Notes: generated from the sequence alone by a model not told the origin. Counted from the first letter of the stretch, positions 7,998-16,681 are shown. The stretch: DNA of 42,278 nucleotides from Streptomyces niphimycinicus (GCF_018883605.1 NZ_JAHLEM010000105.1:1-42278), one strand, 5' to 3'. Numbers and translations are program-made.

Positions 7998-9488
7998 ATG
8001 CCTGCCCGCTGGAAACACCGCCACCGCACCACCACCCTGGCCACGGCCCTGGCCGCCGGCATCGTGCTCACCGCCATGCCGGCCTCCGCCGCCCCCGGCG
8101 GCTCCGGCGTCGGTGACCCGTACTTCCCCGACGACGGCAACTCCGGCTACGACGTCTCCGGGTACGACGTCCGCGTGAACTACGACCCGGCCCGCCCCCG
8201 CCATCTGGAGGGCGACACCACGGTACAGGCCGTCGCGACACAGGACCTGGACCGCTTCCACCTCGACCTGGAAGGCTTCCAGGTCACCTCCGTCACCGTG
8301 GACGGGACGCCCGCAAGCGCCGTCTCCCGCGAGGGCGCGCACGAACTCGTCGTCACCCCCGCCCGGCCGATCGCGAAGAACACGCGCTTCTCCGTACGCG
8401 TCCGCTACTCCGGCAAACCGGTCGGCGAGGGCTGGCACACCCTCGCCGACGGCGGCGCGAGCGCGACAGGCGAGCCGCACTCCGCCACGGCCTGGTACCC
8501 GGCCAACGACCACCCCTCGGACAAGGCCACCTTCCGGCTCACGGCCACGGTCCCCACCGGCTGGCAGGTGGTCGGCAACGGGCGACCGGGCGCCACCAGC
8601 ACCGGCCGGGGCACGAGCACGTTCCGCTGGTACGAGGACCGGCCGATGGCCACGTTCCTCAGCACCATCGCCATCGACAAGTTCACGGTGCGCACCTCGG
8701 AGCTCTCCGACGGCACCCCCGTCATCCACGCCTACAGCCCCGGGGCCGGCGTCCGCCCCGAAGAGGAGGCACAACTGCCGGAGATCATCGACTTCCTGGC
8801 CTCGAAGTTCGGCCCGTACCCGTTCTCCTCGGCCGGGGCGATCGTCATCGACGGCAACGACGACGACGGCCCAAACGCCCTGGAGACACAGAGCCGCCCG
8901 ACGTACCAAGGGGCGTTCTCCGACGTCTCCATGGTCCACGAGAACACCCACCAGTGGTTCGGCAACAGCGTCTCCCTCTCCGACTGGCGCGACGGCTGCC
9001 TGGCCGAGTGCTTCGCCCAGTACGCCGGACAACTGTGGGACGAGGAGAAGCACGGAGCCGACCTGGACAACGGCTTCTACCGCTCCATGGTGGAGGAGAG
9101 CACGGCGGACCCGGACTTCTGGACGACTCGGCTCTACGACCCCGGCCAGGGCCGCGAACTGGCCGGCGCCCTGTACTTCAAGGGGTCCATGATGCTGCAC
9201 GCCCTGCGCCGCACGGTCGGCGACACGGCGTTCTTCGGCACCCTCAGGCGCTGGCAGCGCGACCACCGCTACGGCAACGCGTCCTGGCCGCAGTTCGAGG
9301 CACTCATGGGGAAGGTCTCCGGCAAGGACCTCACCGGCTTCTTCGGCGCGTGGGCGCACGGAACCACCGTCCCGGAGAAGAAGTACCTCTTCCCGGGGTC
9401 CCTCGGATCACTCGACCCGGCAGCGGAGCACGGCGGTGGAACGGCCGCGGCGCGCAACACCTGGGGCGGGCCGGGAGATCACACATGA
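7998..9488 (+). CDS. secreted short M1-family metallopeptidase
   Basis: 496 aa with a signal peptide (cleavage about ASA-AP, residue 31-32). An N-terminal beta-saddle domain (40-235) precedes the thermolysin-like domain. The zinc motif is HENTH (His314, Glu315, His318) with the third ligand Glu337 in CLAECFAQ, giving the HEXXH-18-E spacing of M1. The exopeptidase motif GAMEN is replaced by NALETQ (about 293-298), a variant of short secreted M1 enzymes. The C-terminal helical domain of 850-aa aminopeptidase N is absent. ATG 7998 follows GAAGGAG. The gene ends in ATGA, its stop overlapping the next start by 4 bp. Confidence 0.9.
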   Translation: MPARWKHRHRTTTLATALAAGIVLTAMPASAAPGGSGVGDPYFPDDGNSGYDVSGYDVRVNYDPARPRHLEGDTTVQAVATQDLDRFHLDLEGFQVTSVTVDGTPASAVSREGAHELVVTPARPIAKNTRFSVRVRYSGKPVGEGWHTLADGGASATGEPHSATAWYPANDHPSDKATFRLTATVPTGWQVVGNGRPGATSTGRGTSTFRWYEDRPMATFLSTIAIDKFTVRTSELSDGTPVIHAYSPGAGVRPEEEAQLPEIIDFLASKFGPYPFSSAGAIVIDGNDDDGPNALETQSRPTYQGAFSDVSMVHENTHQWFGNSVSLSDWRDGCLAECFAQYAGQLWDEEKHGADLDNGFYRSMVEESTADPDFWTTRLYDPGQGRELAGALYFKGSMMLHALRRTVGDTAFFGTLRRWQRDHRYGNASWPQFEALMGKVSGKDLTGFFGAWAHGTTVPEKKYLFPGSLGSLDPAAEHGGGTAAARNTWGGPGDHT

Positions 9489-10570
9489 GAACCACGATCC
9501 GTCTGGCGGCCACGCTGCTGTTCGTCTCCGCCCTGCTGGCGGGGGGTGCGCACGTGCCCGCCACGGCACAGGACAGTGTCGGCTCGGTCGCGGTCGCCGA
9601 GTACGACCTGGGTGACACGGCGTTCACCGACTCCCAGTCCGGTACGGTCAGCGAAGTGCGCGCGCAGGTGCACTATCCGCGGCGCCCGACCGGCCGGCTC
9701 CCCCTGATCGTCATGTCACACGGCTCGTGGTGGGCCTGTGACTCCAAGGACGCCGTCGACTGGCCCTGCACGGAGGGCTCGAGCCCGTTCCCGAGTTACC
9801 GCGGCTACGACTATCTGGGCGCCGCGCTGGCCGACCGCGGTTTCGTCGTGGTGTCGATCAGCGTGGACGCCATCAACCAGACGTCCTTCGACTACGGCGA
9901 CCGTGCCCGGCTCGTCAACGAACACCTGCGGCTGTGGCAGCAGTTGGCCGCGGGCAGGGGCGGACCGCTGGCAAGGCATCTCGTCGATCCATCCGGGCGG
10001 CCGGTCGCACGGGACTTCACCGGCCATGTCGACATGAACCGCGTCGGCACCCTGGGACACTCACGTGGCGGTAAGGGCGTGATGTGGCAGGCATCGGACA
10101 AGCACCGGGGCGAATGGCCGGCCGGTGTGAACGTCCGTGCGGTCCTGGGGCTGGCTCCGGTCAAGTTCGACGACCCGGAGGGCGACCACAGCGACACACT
10201 CATCACCAAGCTGCCGTTCGCGGTGGTCACCAGCTCCTGTGACGGCGCGGTTCGCGAGGTGGGCCAGGAGTACCTGGACGACGTCAGCGGGCTGAACACC
10301 GTGACGGACTACTCGATTTCGCTGAAGGGCGCGAACCACAACTACTACAACACGACATGGACGCCGCCGTACCTGTTCGGTGAGGACGACAGCACCTGCC
10401 CGGCCCAGGAACTGTCCCCCTCCCGGCAGCAGGACGCACTCATCGCCTACGCGACCGCGTTCTTCCGCTATGAACTCCAGGGCGACCAGGACGGGCTGCC
10501 CGTACTCACCGGCGAACGGCCCCTGCCGGACGTCACCGCGACGACACGGGTGGTACCGGCACACCGATAG
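9485..10570 (+). CDS. secreted alpha/beta hydrolase (chlorophyllase/dienelactone-hydrolase-like)
   Basis: 361 aa with an N-terminal signal peptide (hydrophobic 8-22, cleavage about ATA-QD). The hydrolase core shows VMSHGSWWACD after strand 3, the nucleophile elbow GHSRGG, an SSCDGAV strand likely carrying the acid, and a late GANHNYYN that may supply the histidine. Paired Cys residues (WACDS..WPCTE) suggest disulfides in an extracellular enzyme. ATG 9485 overlaps the M1 gene stop (ATGA), so the two are co-translated, and with the M28 gene they form a secreted-hydrolase operon. Ester or amide specificity is not evident. Confidence 0.88.
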   Translation: MRTTIRLAATLLFVSALLAGGAHVPATAQDSVGSVAVAEYDLGDTAFTDSQSGTVSEVRAQVHYPRRPTGRLPLIVMSHGSWWACDSKDAVDWPCTEGSSPFPSYRGYDYLGAALADRGFVVVSISVDAINQTSFDYGDRARLVNEHLRLWQQLAAGRGGPLARHLVDPSGRPVARDFTGHVDMNRVGTLGHSRGGKGVMWQASDKHRGEWPAGVNVRAVLGLAPVKFDDPEGDHSDTLITKLPFAVVTSSCDGAVREVGQEYLDDVSGLNTVTDYSISLKGANHNYYNTTWTPPYLFGEDDSTCPAQELSPSRQQDALIAYATAFFRYELQGDQDGLPVLTGERPLPDVTATTRVVPAHR

Positions 10571-10696
10571 TGCCCCGCGAGCGCCGGTGAGCGGCCCCCG
10601 GCGACTGCGGACCGCAGGGTGACCAGGGCTGGAGGACTTCCGAGCGGGCCGGGGCACCGCCCGCGCGGGCGTCGGGCCGGCCGCGGCGCCGCTCGG

Positions 10697-10862
10697 TCAG
10701 GACGGGTTGTCCGCGTGGTATACATCCCGCAGCATGGTGGCGAAGCGTCCGGCGCCCGACCAGCCGGCGTCGTAGGTGTACTTGATGATGCCTGCTGGTT
10801 GCCCAGCGCGTCGGCCTGCTTACGTCGGGCCGGTGCCTTCCCGGTGTGCTCTCGCTGGGCAT
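10697..10862 (-). pseudogene. regulator remnant, TetR-like N-terminus (tentative), frameshifted and internally deleted
   Basis: From ATG 10862 the minus strand reads MPSESTPGRHR, and one frame over ARRKQADALGNQ, like the basic start of a TetR regulator. A third frame then gives GIIKYTYDAGWSGAGRFATM ending ..LRDVYHADNPS and a stop at 10697. The tail looks like genuine coding sequence but I cannot assign it. The helix-turn-helix is missing. Its position beside two palindromic operators is what a divergently transcribed autoregulated repressor would have had. The TetR assignment rests on little sequence. Confidence 0.35.
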
Positions 10863-10883
10863 GACGCCTTCCTCCCACACACC

Positions 10884-10932
10884 TTGACAAACCGGAGCGT
10901 CGCTCCGAATACTAATTGGAGCAACGCTCCAC
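10884..10932 (+). promoter_or_regulatory. promoter with two palindromic operators
   Basis: A -35 TTGACA (10884-10889) is followed at 17 bp by the weak -10 GAATAC (10907-10912), with TACTAA also at 10910. The spacer is filled by the perfect palindrome CGGAGCGTCGCTCCG (10893-10907). A second, GGAGC-AAC-GCTCC (10918-10930), lies 24 bp centre to centre downstream. Two sites on one DNA face across the core promoter suggest repression, probably by a TetR-type dimer. The promoter drives the hydrolase at 11033. Confidence 0.65.
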
Positions 10933-11032
10933 TTCAGGCCGGCCGAGGCGGAACGCTCCTGACCGCCTCATCACGCGCCGGTCGAACCGGACCGCAGGGC
11001 GGCAGGGTCCGCAGAAGGGCAACCAACACATC

Positions 11033-11992
11033 ATGAGCACATCCACCACCACCGCCGACACCTCGGGCTCGCCCGCCCCGGTCCTGTCCTACAGCCCGGT
11101 GGTGCTGTCCGTACCCGGACGTCCCGTGGACCTCCAGGTGCGCGTCTCCGCGCCCGAGACCGGCACCGGCCTGCCCGTCATCCTGCTCTCCCACGGCCAA
11201 GGCCCCTCGAACAACCTCTCCTCGCTGAACGGCTACGCGCCGCTGGTCAACTTCTGGGCCGCCCACGGATTCGTCGTCATCCAGCCCACCCACCTCACCT
11301 CCAGGACCCTGAGCCACCTGGTCGCCGACGCCCCCGGAGCGCCCTTCTTCTGGCGCTCGCGCGCCGAGGACATGACCCACATCCTTGACCGGCTCGACGA
11401 GATCGAGAAGGCCGTGCCGCTGCTGGCCGGGCGGATCGACCACACCAAGGTCGCTGTCGCCGGACACTCCTTCGGCGGCTTCACCTCCAGCACCCTGCTC
11501 GGAGCAGGGCTCACCGACCCCGACACCGGCAAGGAAGTGAACCTCCTCGAACCCCGGATCAAGGCGGGCGTGCTGCTCGCCGCGCCCGGCAGGGGCGACG
11601 TCCTCAACGGACCCATGGGCGACATGCTGCCGGTCCTGGCGACCATCGACTTCTCCACGATGACCACCCCCGCGCTGGTCGTCGCCGGCGACGAAGACGA
11701 CTCCCGGCACTTCACCGACATGGGACCCGACTGGCACGCCGACCCCTACACCCTCGGCCCCAGCCCCAAATCCCTGCTCACCCTGTTCGGCGCGGGACAC
11801 GCACTCGGCGGGATCCCCGGATACGACGTCGCCGAGACCACGGACGAGAACCCCGAGCGGGTCGCCGCGGTCGCGCGCCTCACCTGGGCCTATCTGCGCA
11901 GCGAGCTCTACCCCGGGGACTCCACCTGGCAGACCGTGCGTGACGCACCGGGCTCCGGCCCCGACCCGCTCGGACGGGTCGCATCCAAGTAG
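11033..11992 (+). CDS. alpha/beta hydrolase, chlorophyllase/PAF-acetylhydrolase-like
   Basis: 319 aa, no clear signal peptide. After strand 3 it reads LLSHGQGPSNN, the nucleophile elbow is VAGHSFGGF, the acid strand LVVAGDEDDSR and the histidine loop GAGHALGG. This order fits cytoplasmic alpha/beta hydrolases related to chlorophyllase and bacterial platelet-activating-factor acetylhydrolase. ATG 11033 was chosen because AGAAGGG precedes it and the N-terminus is then compact; the frame stays open up to 10916 through the operator region. Expression is probably controlled at the double operator upstream, so the enzyme may be inducible by its substrate. Confidence 0.88.
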   Translation: MSTSTTTADTSGSPAPVLSYSPVVLSVPGRPVDLQVRVSAPETGTGLPVILLSHGQGPSNNLSSLNGYAPLVNFWAAHGFVVIQPTHLTSRTLSHLVADAPGAPFFWRSRAEDMTHILDRLDEIEKAVPLLAGRIDHTKVAVAGHSFGGFTSSTLLGAGLTDPDTGKEVNLLEPRIKAGVLLAAPGRGDVLNGPMGDMLPVLATIDFSTMTTPALVVAGDEDDSRHFTDMGPDWHADPYTLGPSPKSLLTLFGAGHALGGIPGYDVAETTDENPERVAAVARLTWAYLRSELYPGDSTWQTVRDAPGSGPDPLGRVASK

Positions 11993-11995
11993 ATC

Positions 11996-12027
11996 AGGCC
12001 GAAGCCCTCGCCATCGGCTTGGGGCCT
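11996..12027 (+). terminator. candidate terminator
   Basis: Immediately after the hydrolase stop, AGGCC-GAAGCC pairs with GGCTTGGGGCCT across a 9-nt loop, with a small internal bulge. It lies between two convergent genes. No U-tract follows, as is usual in Streptomyces. Confidence 0.45.
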
Positions 12028-12076
12028 GCGTCTGGGGCGAGGAACCCGAGCAGGTCGTGCGCGGTGCCCCTGCCGT

Positions 12077-12439
12077 TCACTCGTCCCGGATATCGCGGAG
12101 AGCGGTCCGCGCTTCCTCACCCACCACCTGGTGCACGGCCATGCCCGGCAGGGTGGGCAGTTCCGCCCAGTGGGTGACGGGTTCGGCGCAGGGGCGGCCG
12201 TGGGGCAGACGGACGACCCGGTCGGAGTCGACGAAGCAGTCGCGGTACTCGGTCCCGTCCGCGTCGATGTGGAGGGTGGTGAAGTACATGGGCAGCACCA
12301 GCCAGAAGTCCTGTCCGGACGTGGCATCGGGCTCTGCCTCGCGGTCGGGCGGGTAGCGGCCCGATGTCGCCGCCGCCACTGGCATACCGTCCCTCGGCAG
12401 CCTCTCGCGTGCGTCCACCCACTCCACCACCGCGTCCAT
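12077..12439 (-). CDS. conserved small protein of unknown function (AQJ64_40280-like)
   Basis: 120 aa. The sequence VEWVDARERLP, then FWLVLPMYFTTLHID, EYRDCFVDSDRVVRLP and AVHQVVGEEA resembles a small protein family known from Streptomyces and carrying no assigned function; the family name is from memory. No signal peptide or membrane helix. An in-frame ATG at 12520 exists, but ATG 12439 is preferred because GGGAGTGG precedes it and homologous sequence begins there; starting upstream would also translate a duplicated DNA element. Function unknown. Confidence 0.72.
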   Translation of the reverse strand: MDAVVEWVDARERLPRDGMPVAAATSGRYPPDREAEPDATSGQDFWLVLPMYFTTLHIDADGTEYRDCFVDSDRVVRLPHGRPCAEPVTHWAELPTLPGMAVHQVVGEEARTALRDIRDE

Positions 12440-12465
12440 GTCCACTCCCGGCTCGGGCCGCTGTC

Positions 12466-12528
12466 GGATACGCCATTCTCGCCATTCGACCCGCCGGGGC
12501 GGATACGCCATGTTCGCCACTCAGACCC
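12466..12528. repeat. imperfect direct repeat, two about 27-bp copies 35 bp apart
   Basis: Copy 1 (12466-12492) and copy 2 (12501-12528) share GGATACGCCAT, TCGCCA and GACCC with three substitutions and one insertion. Both lie just upstream of the small gene starting at 12439, between it and the stop of the racemase gene at 12538. This may be a duplicated regulatory site or a local slippage duplication. Confidence 0.6.
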
Positions 12529-12537
12529 GATAGGTGC

Positions 12538-13647
12538 TCACAGCGGTATCCATTCGCTGGAGGTGGTGACCTCGTTGAGGATGTCGGGCAGCGGCTCGAC
12601 GCCGAGGCCGGGGCCGGTGGGGACATCGAGGTGGCCGTCGGCGAGGACGAACGGCTGTGTGATGTCGGTGGCGAAGTAGCGGCTGGAGCCGGAGGTGTCG
12701 CCGGGGAGGGTGCAGCCCGGCAGGGCGGCCAGGGCGACATTGGCGGCGCGGCCGATACCGGTCTCCAGCATGCCGCCGCACCAGACGGGGATGCCATGGG
12801 CGCGGGCGAGGTCGTGGATGCGGCGGGCTTCGAGATAGCCGCCGACCCGGGCCGGCTTGATGTTGATGACGGAGCAGGAGCCAAGAGAGATGGCCGCCGC
12901 GGCGTCGGCGGCCGATTTGATGGACTCGTCCAGGCAGATCGGGGTGCGCAACAGCTTCGCCAGTTCGGCGTGCTGGACCAAGTCGTCGTCGGCCAGCGGC
13001 TGTTCGATCAGCAGAAGGCGGAAGTCGTCTAGTTGAGCCAGGTGTTGAGCGTCGGCCAGGGTGTAGGCGGCGTTGGCGTCGACTTGCAGGATCAGATCGT
13101 CATCGAAGCGCTCGCGCACGGCGCGTACGGGTTCGACGTCCCAACCGGGCTCGATCTTCAGCTTGATCCGGACGTAGCCCTCGGCGAGGTATCCCGCCAC
13201 GGCGTCGAGGAGCGCGGGCACGGAGTCCATGATCCCGACGGAGACACCGCAGGGCACCCGGTCCCGGGCGGCACCGAGATAGCCGCCGAAGGACTCGCCG
13301 ACGCCGCGGAGTTGGGCGTCCAGCACCGCTGTCTCCAGCGCGGACTTCGCCATGCGGTGGCCCGTGAAGGGCTCCAGGACGCGACCCACCGCCTGCGCGT
13401 CCAGGCCGTCCTTGGGCAGGGCGGGGATGAGGAACCTGCGCAGGACGTCCTGCGCGCCGTCGACGTACTCGGAGCAGTAGCGAGGTTCGGACATGACCGC
13501 GCATTCGGCCCAGCCCTCACGGTCGGCGGTGACGACACGGACCAGGAGCACATCGCGGCTGGTCTCCACGCCGAAGGAGGTACGGAACGGGGCGACGAGC
13601 GGCATCGCGATCCGCCGCAGCTCGACGCCGGAGATCTTCGTCTTCAT
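12538..13647 (-). CDS. N-acylamino-acid racemase / N-succinylamino-acid racemase (enolase superfamily)
   Basis: 369 aa, the usual length. The capping domain covers 1-130 and the barrel 135-345. Catalytic bases are Lys164 of the KxK motif (Lys162, Lys164; IKLKIEP) and Lys264 (INIKPARVGG). Metal ligands are Asp190 (QVDAN), Glu215 (LLIEQPL) and Asp240 (CLDESI). These are the residues of the MenC1/NSAR group, which racemises N-acyl amino acids and may also make o-succinylbenzoate. Context decides for racemase: the acyltransferase gene lies 24 bp upstream, the M20 deacylase precedes that, and no menaquinone gene is near. AGGAG precedes the ATG. It is the last gene of the 16681-12538 operon. It should invert the N-acyl-D-amino acid to the L-form. 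Confidence 0.88.
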   Translation of the reverse strand: MKTKISGVELRRIAMPLVAPFRTSFGVETSRDVLLVRVVTADREGWAECAVMSEPRYCSEYVDGAQDVLRRFLIPALPKDGLDAQAVGRVLEPFTGHRMAKSALETAVLDAQLRGVGESFGGYLGAARDRVPCGVSVGIMDSVPALLDAVAGYLAEGYVRIKLKIEPGWDVEPVRAVRERFDDDLILQVDANAAYTLADAQHLAQLDDFRLLLIEQPLADDDLVQHAELAKLLRTPICLDESIKSAADAAAAISLGSCSVINIKPARVGGYLEARRIHDLARAHGIPVWCGGMLETGIGRAANVALAALPGCTLPGDTSGSSRYFATDITQPFVLADGHLDVPTGPGLGVEPLPDILNEVTTSSEWIPL

Positions 13648-13671
13648 GACTGGTGGCTCCTCTGTAGGGGG

Positions 13672-14442
13672 TCAGGAACGGGGTGTTGTGCGCTGGACCA
13701 CATAGCGGCGGCGTTCGTGGAAGCCGACGACGCGGGCGCCTTCGGCGAGCAGGCCGCCCAAGGTGTGCCGTACGGCCAGGCGCCAGGCCCGGGCGGCGCC
13801 GGGATCCGTGCGGCGCAGGGCCTCGATGTCGTCCGGGAGGTCGATGAGTACGGTGCCGGCGTCGGTTGCGCCGGTCTCCGGGCGGCCATGGTGGTTGCGG
13901 AGGCCGTGCGCGGCGCCGGGGGGCGGCTCGATCGTCCCGGGCGGGGCGGGCGCGGTGAGGTCCCAGGCGGCCAGGACCCGGTCGGACTCGTCGCCGCTGT
14001 TGACGGCGTCGTCCATCGCACCGTAGAAGGAGGTCAGATACTCCTGCGGCCGGGCGCCGAGCTTGACCAGGTTGAAGTAGGCGTTGCGGCGGATGAGTGG
14101 GTCGTAGGTCCAGGTGATGCGCCGCAGCCGGCGGGCGAGTGCCCACCGCCGCTGGTGCGTCTTGAGGGCAAGGCCCACGCCACGCCCCATGACGGCGCCG
14201 GTGATGTGCGAGTGCAGGCTGGTGCCCGCGGGTTCGCCGAAGAAGGCCACGGAGGCACCGACCAGCCGGTCGTCCTCGTACGCCCCGGCCACGTAGTTGC
14301 CGGAGTGGGACAGGGCCCGCATGACCTCGGCGGAGATGGGCGAGCTGCTGCCGGGTTCGGTCCCCCAGATGTCGGCGTAGAGGTGATTGACGGCGTCGAG
14401 GTCCTCCATGACGTGGAGTTCTCGTACAGTCGGTCCGTTCAT
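13672..14442 (-). CDS. GNAT-family N-acyltransferase, COG3375 type (likely D-amino-acid N-succinyl/acyltransferase)
   Basis: 256 aa. The GNAT fold occupies residues 1-160: VRELHVMEDLDAVNHLY, a beta-bulge strand YVAGAYEDDRLVGASVAFFG and the acyl-CoA loop GRGVGLALKTHQR. YDPLIRRNAYFNLVKLGA then follows, a signature of the COG3375 group. The C-terminal 90 residues are specific to that group. In Geobacillus kaustophilus a homologous acyltransferase next to NSAR and an M20 enzyme succinylates D-amino acids; I infer the same role. ATG 14442 overlaps the M20 stop by 4 bp (ATGA). Longer open frames upstream are antisense to nothing useful and lack a ribosome-binding site. Confidence 0.83.
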   Translation of the reverse strand: MNGPTVRELHVMEDLDAVNHLYADIWGTEPGSSSPISAEVMRALSHSGNYVAGAYEDDRLVGASVAFFGEPAGTSLHSHITGAVMGRGVGLALKTHQRRWALARRLRRITWTYDPLIRRNAYFNLVKLGARPQEYLTSFYGAMDDAVNSGDESDRVLAAWDLTAPAPPGTIEPPPGAAHGLRNHHGRPETGATDAGTVLIDLPDDIEALRRTDPGAARAWRLAVRHTLGGLLAEGARVVGFHERRRYVVQRTTPRS

Positions 14443-15581
14443 CGCAGCGCTCCGAGGAGATGGGCCAGCAGCCGGGCACGGGCCGGCATGGTGGCGGTGA
14501 TGACGTGTTCGTGCTCGGCGTGCGCACCGTCGCCGACCGCACCGAGGCCGTCGAGCGTGGGGCATCCGGCCCCGGCGGTGTAGTTGCCGTCGGAGGCTCC
14601 GCCGACAGCCGCTTGGCGCAGCGGGCCGAGGCCGAGCCGTGCGGCCTGTTCGGCGGCCAGCTCGAACAGCGCCCGGGAGGCGCCGGGGGCCAGGGGCGGC
14701 CGGTTGGGACCGCCGTCGATCTGTAGTCGGGCGCCCGGGAACTGCGGCTCCAGGGCCCTGATGAGCCGGTCGACCGCCTCCTGCGCCGCCGGATCGGGCA
14801 CGCGCACGTCCACGCTCAGCTCGGCCCGCGCGGGTACGGTGTTGTTCGAGGTGCCGGCCCGCATCACCGTGGGAGTGACGGTCGTCCCGGGCCCGGTGGA
14901 GGCGATGACGGTGTCGGCGACGTTCTGTAGAGCGAGGATCTGGCAGGCGAGTTCGGTGGCCGCGTTGACCCCCTTCTCCGGTTCGAGCCCGGAGTGGGCG
15001 GCGCGGCCGTGCACGGTGATGTCGTAGCCGGATACGCCCTTGCGGCCGGTCTTCAGGGCCCCTCCGGGGGCCGATGGCTCCAGGACGAGGGTGGCCGAGC
15101 ACTGGCGCGCGATGTCCTCGATGAGCGGGCGGGAGGTGGCCGAACCGGTCTCTTCGTCACCGGTGACGAGCACGCAGAGGCCATCGAGGGAGGGCAGCGA
15201 GGCGAGGGCGTGGAACATCTGGACCAGACCGGCCTTCATGTCGAAGACCCCGGGCCCGCGGGCGACGCCCTGCTCGACCGACCAGGGCAGGGTCCTGATG
15301 GAGCCGGTCGGCCAGACGGTGTCGTGATGGCCCAGCAGCAGGACGCGCGGCGTGCCGAAGCCCCACTGGAGGTGGGTGACACCCTCGATGACCAGCGTTC
15401 GGGGCGGGGCACCGAGCAGACGGCTGCCCTGCGCGGCGACCACCTGGCCACTGCGGGCCAGGGCCGCGTGGTCGGCGGAGTAGGACTCGCAGGTGACGAG
15501 TTCTTCGAGGTCCGCGAGCATGGCGTCCAGGGGCGGCGCACCGTCCGCCCGCGCGGAGGAGTGGTCATCATCGTGCGGCAC
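14439..15581 (-). CDS. M20-family metallopeptidase (N-acyl-L-amino-acid hydrolase type)
   Basis: 380 aa, cytoplasmic two-zinc hydrolase of the carboxypeptidase G2 / ArgE / DapE family. It shows His85 and Asp87 (GHHDTVWP), bridging Asp114 (FDMKAG), base Glu143 and ligand Glu144 (GDEETGS), the dimerisation-domain histidine in GRAAHSG, and a C-terminal AHAEHEHV ligand. The GTG at 15581 is chosen because GGAGG stands 8 nt upstream and the product starts VPHDDDHSS; the frame is open much farther without support. In this operon it should cleave N-acyl-L-amino acids made by the racemase. A glutamyl/aspartyl-dipeptidase role is an alternative. Confidence 0.88.
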   Translation of the reverse strand: MPHDDDHSSARADGAPPLDAMLADLEELVTCESYSADHAALARSGQVVAAQGSRLLGAPPRTLVIEGVTHLQWGFGTPRVLLLGHHDTVWPTGSIRTLPWSVEQGVARGPGVFDMKAGLVQMFHALASLPSLDGLCVLVTGDEETGSATSRPLIEDIARQCSATLVLEPSAPGGALKTGRKGVSGYDITVHGRAAHSGLEPEKGVNAATELACQILALQNVADTVIASTGPGTTVTPTVMRAGTSNNTVPARAELSVDVRVPDPAAQEAVDRLIRALEPQFPGARLQIDGGPNRPPLAPGASRALFELAAEQAARLGLGPLRQAAVGGASDGNYTAGAGCPTLDGLGAVGDGAHAEHEHVITATMPARARLLAHLLGALR

Positions 15582-15658
15582 GGGGGAAACCTCCAGAGTC
15601 GGAACGACTGATGGGCCGGACGCAGAACGCGCGGGGCTTTGTCGGGCTTGTTCCGGCG

Positions 15659-16681
15659 TCAGCCCATGTGGGTGGTCATGAGCCGTCGCAGGTTCCCGCC
15701 CAGGATCTTCAGGACGTCCTCCTCGGGCAGTCCACGGCGGGTCATTGCCTCGGTCACCAGGGGCATGTCGGCCGGGCCCGCCAGGCCGGGGAAGTCGAAC
15801 TGGGGGTCCTCGTCGTCGGTGTTCTCGCAGCAGGGCGGGGTGAGGTCCGCTACGACCTCGCGGAGGAAGTCCGAGCCGAGGCCGACGTGGTCGATCCCGG
15901 CCACGGAGGCGATGTGCTCGATGTGGTCGACGACCCGGTCGACGTTCACCTTCGCCTGGTCGTCGGTGAGGAAGTCCGGGACGAAGTTCACGCATACGAC
16001 GCCGCCGGTGTCGGCCACCCCACGGATCTGGTCGTCGGTGAGGTTGCGGTGGTGGTCCCGCAGGGCGCGGGCGCAGGAATGGGTGGCGATCAGCGGGCGG
16101 GTGGTGAGCTCGAGGACATGGGCGACACCGCTCTCCCCCAGGTGGGAGATGTCGAAGAGCATGCCCAGGCGCTCCATTTCCCGCAGCGCCTCGATGCCGG
16201 GGAGGGTGAGCCGGCTGCCGGTGGCGTTCTCCCGGCTGCCGTCGGCGAGCGGGGTGCGTCCCCAGTGGGCGATCGAGGCGATCCGCACGCCGAGCCGGAA
16301 AAGGGTGGAGAACAGTTCGACGGAGGCGTCGATGCCCGGTGCGCTCTCCAGCGCGAGAACCAGGGCGATCCTGTCCTCGGCGAGGGCCCTGTCGATGTCC
16401 GCACCGTTGCCGCACAGCGCGACCTGGTCGGCGTTGGCCTCGGCGAGAACGTGGCCGCACTCGATCATGCGCAGGGTCTGCCGCAGCGCTCCCTCGGGGC
16501 GGTACTGGTCGTCGACGAACACCGGCAGCACCTGGATGTCCACGCCGCCCTCGCGCAGTTGCGGCAGCCACCGGTCCCGGAAGTAGCCGCCCCAGCGCTT
16601 CGCGGGACGGGCCGCGACGGCCATGAGGAGGTCGTTGTGGGCATCGGCGACGACGGCGCGGTGACGCGGATTCAAGGACAC
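15659..16681 (-). CDS. membrane (renal) dipeptidase family, peptidase M19
   Basis: 340 aa TIM-barrel zinc dipeptidase. The metal ligands are visible: His15 and Asp17 (DAHNDLL), bridging Glu112 (LALESA), His180 (FDISHLGESG) and His201 (ATHSCARAL). The late GIDHVGLGSDF supplies the catalytic Asp. M19 enzymes are unusual in accepting dipeptides whose C-terminal residue is D. There is no signal peptide, so the bacterial protein acts in the cytoplasm. GTG 16681 has GAAAGG 9 nt upstream. First gene of the four-gene operon; the 77-bp gap to the M20 gene is the only sizeable spacer. Confidence 0.9.
   Translation of the reverse strand: MSLNPRHRAVVADAHNDLLMAVAARPAKRWGGYFRDRWLPQLREGGVDIQVLPVFVDDQYRPEGALRQTLRMIECGHVLAEANADQVALCGNGADIDRALAEDRIALVLALESAPGIDASVELFSTLFRLGVRIASIAHWGRTPLADGSRENATGSRLTLPGIEALREMERLGMLFDISHLGESGVAHVLELTTRPLIATHSCARALRDHHRNLTDDQIRGVADTGGVVCVNFVPDFLTDDQAKVNVDRVVDHIEHIASVAGIDHVGLGSDFLREVVADLTPPCCENTDDEDPQFDFPGLAGPADMPLVTEAMTRRGLPEEDVLKILGGNLRRLMTTHMG

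Noticed and set aside
7563..9359. Minus-strand open frame of 598 codons
   Set aside because: Antisense to the M1 peptidase and M28 3' end, whose catalytic motifs are intact; composition is typical of a shadow frame.
12538..13647. o-Succinylbenzoate synthase for menaquinone synthesis
   Set aside because: The fold and residues would allow it, but the operon partners are acyltransferase, deacylase and dipeptidase, and no men gene is in the window.
13033..14583. Plus-strand 516-codon frame over the racemase/GNAT genes
   Set aside because: Val/Gly/Asp-rich shadow of two real genes on the other strand; no start signal or recognisable domain.
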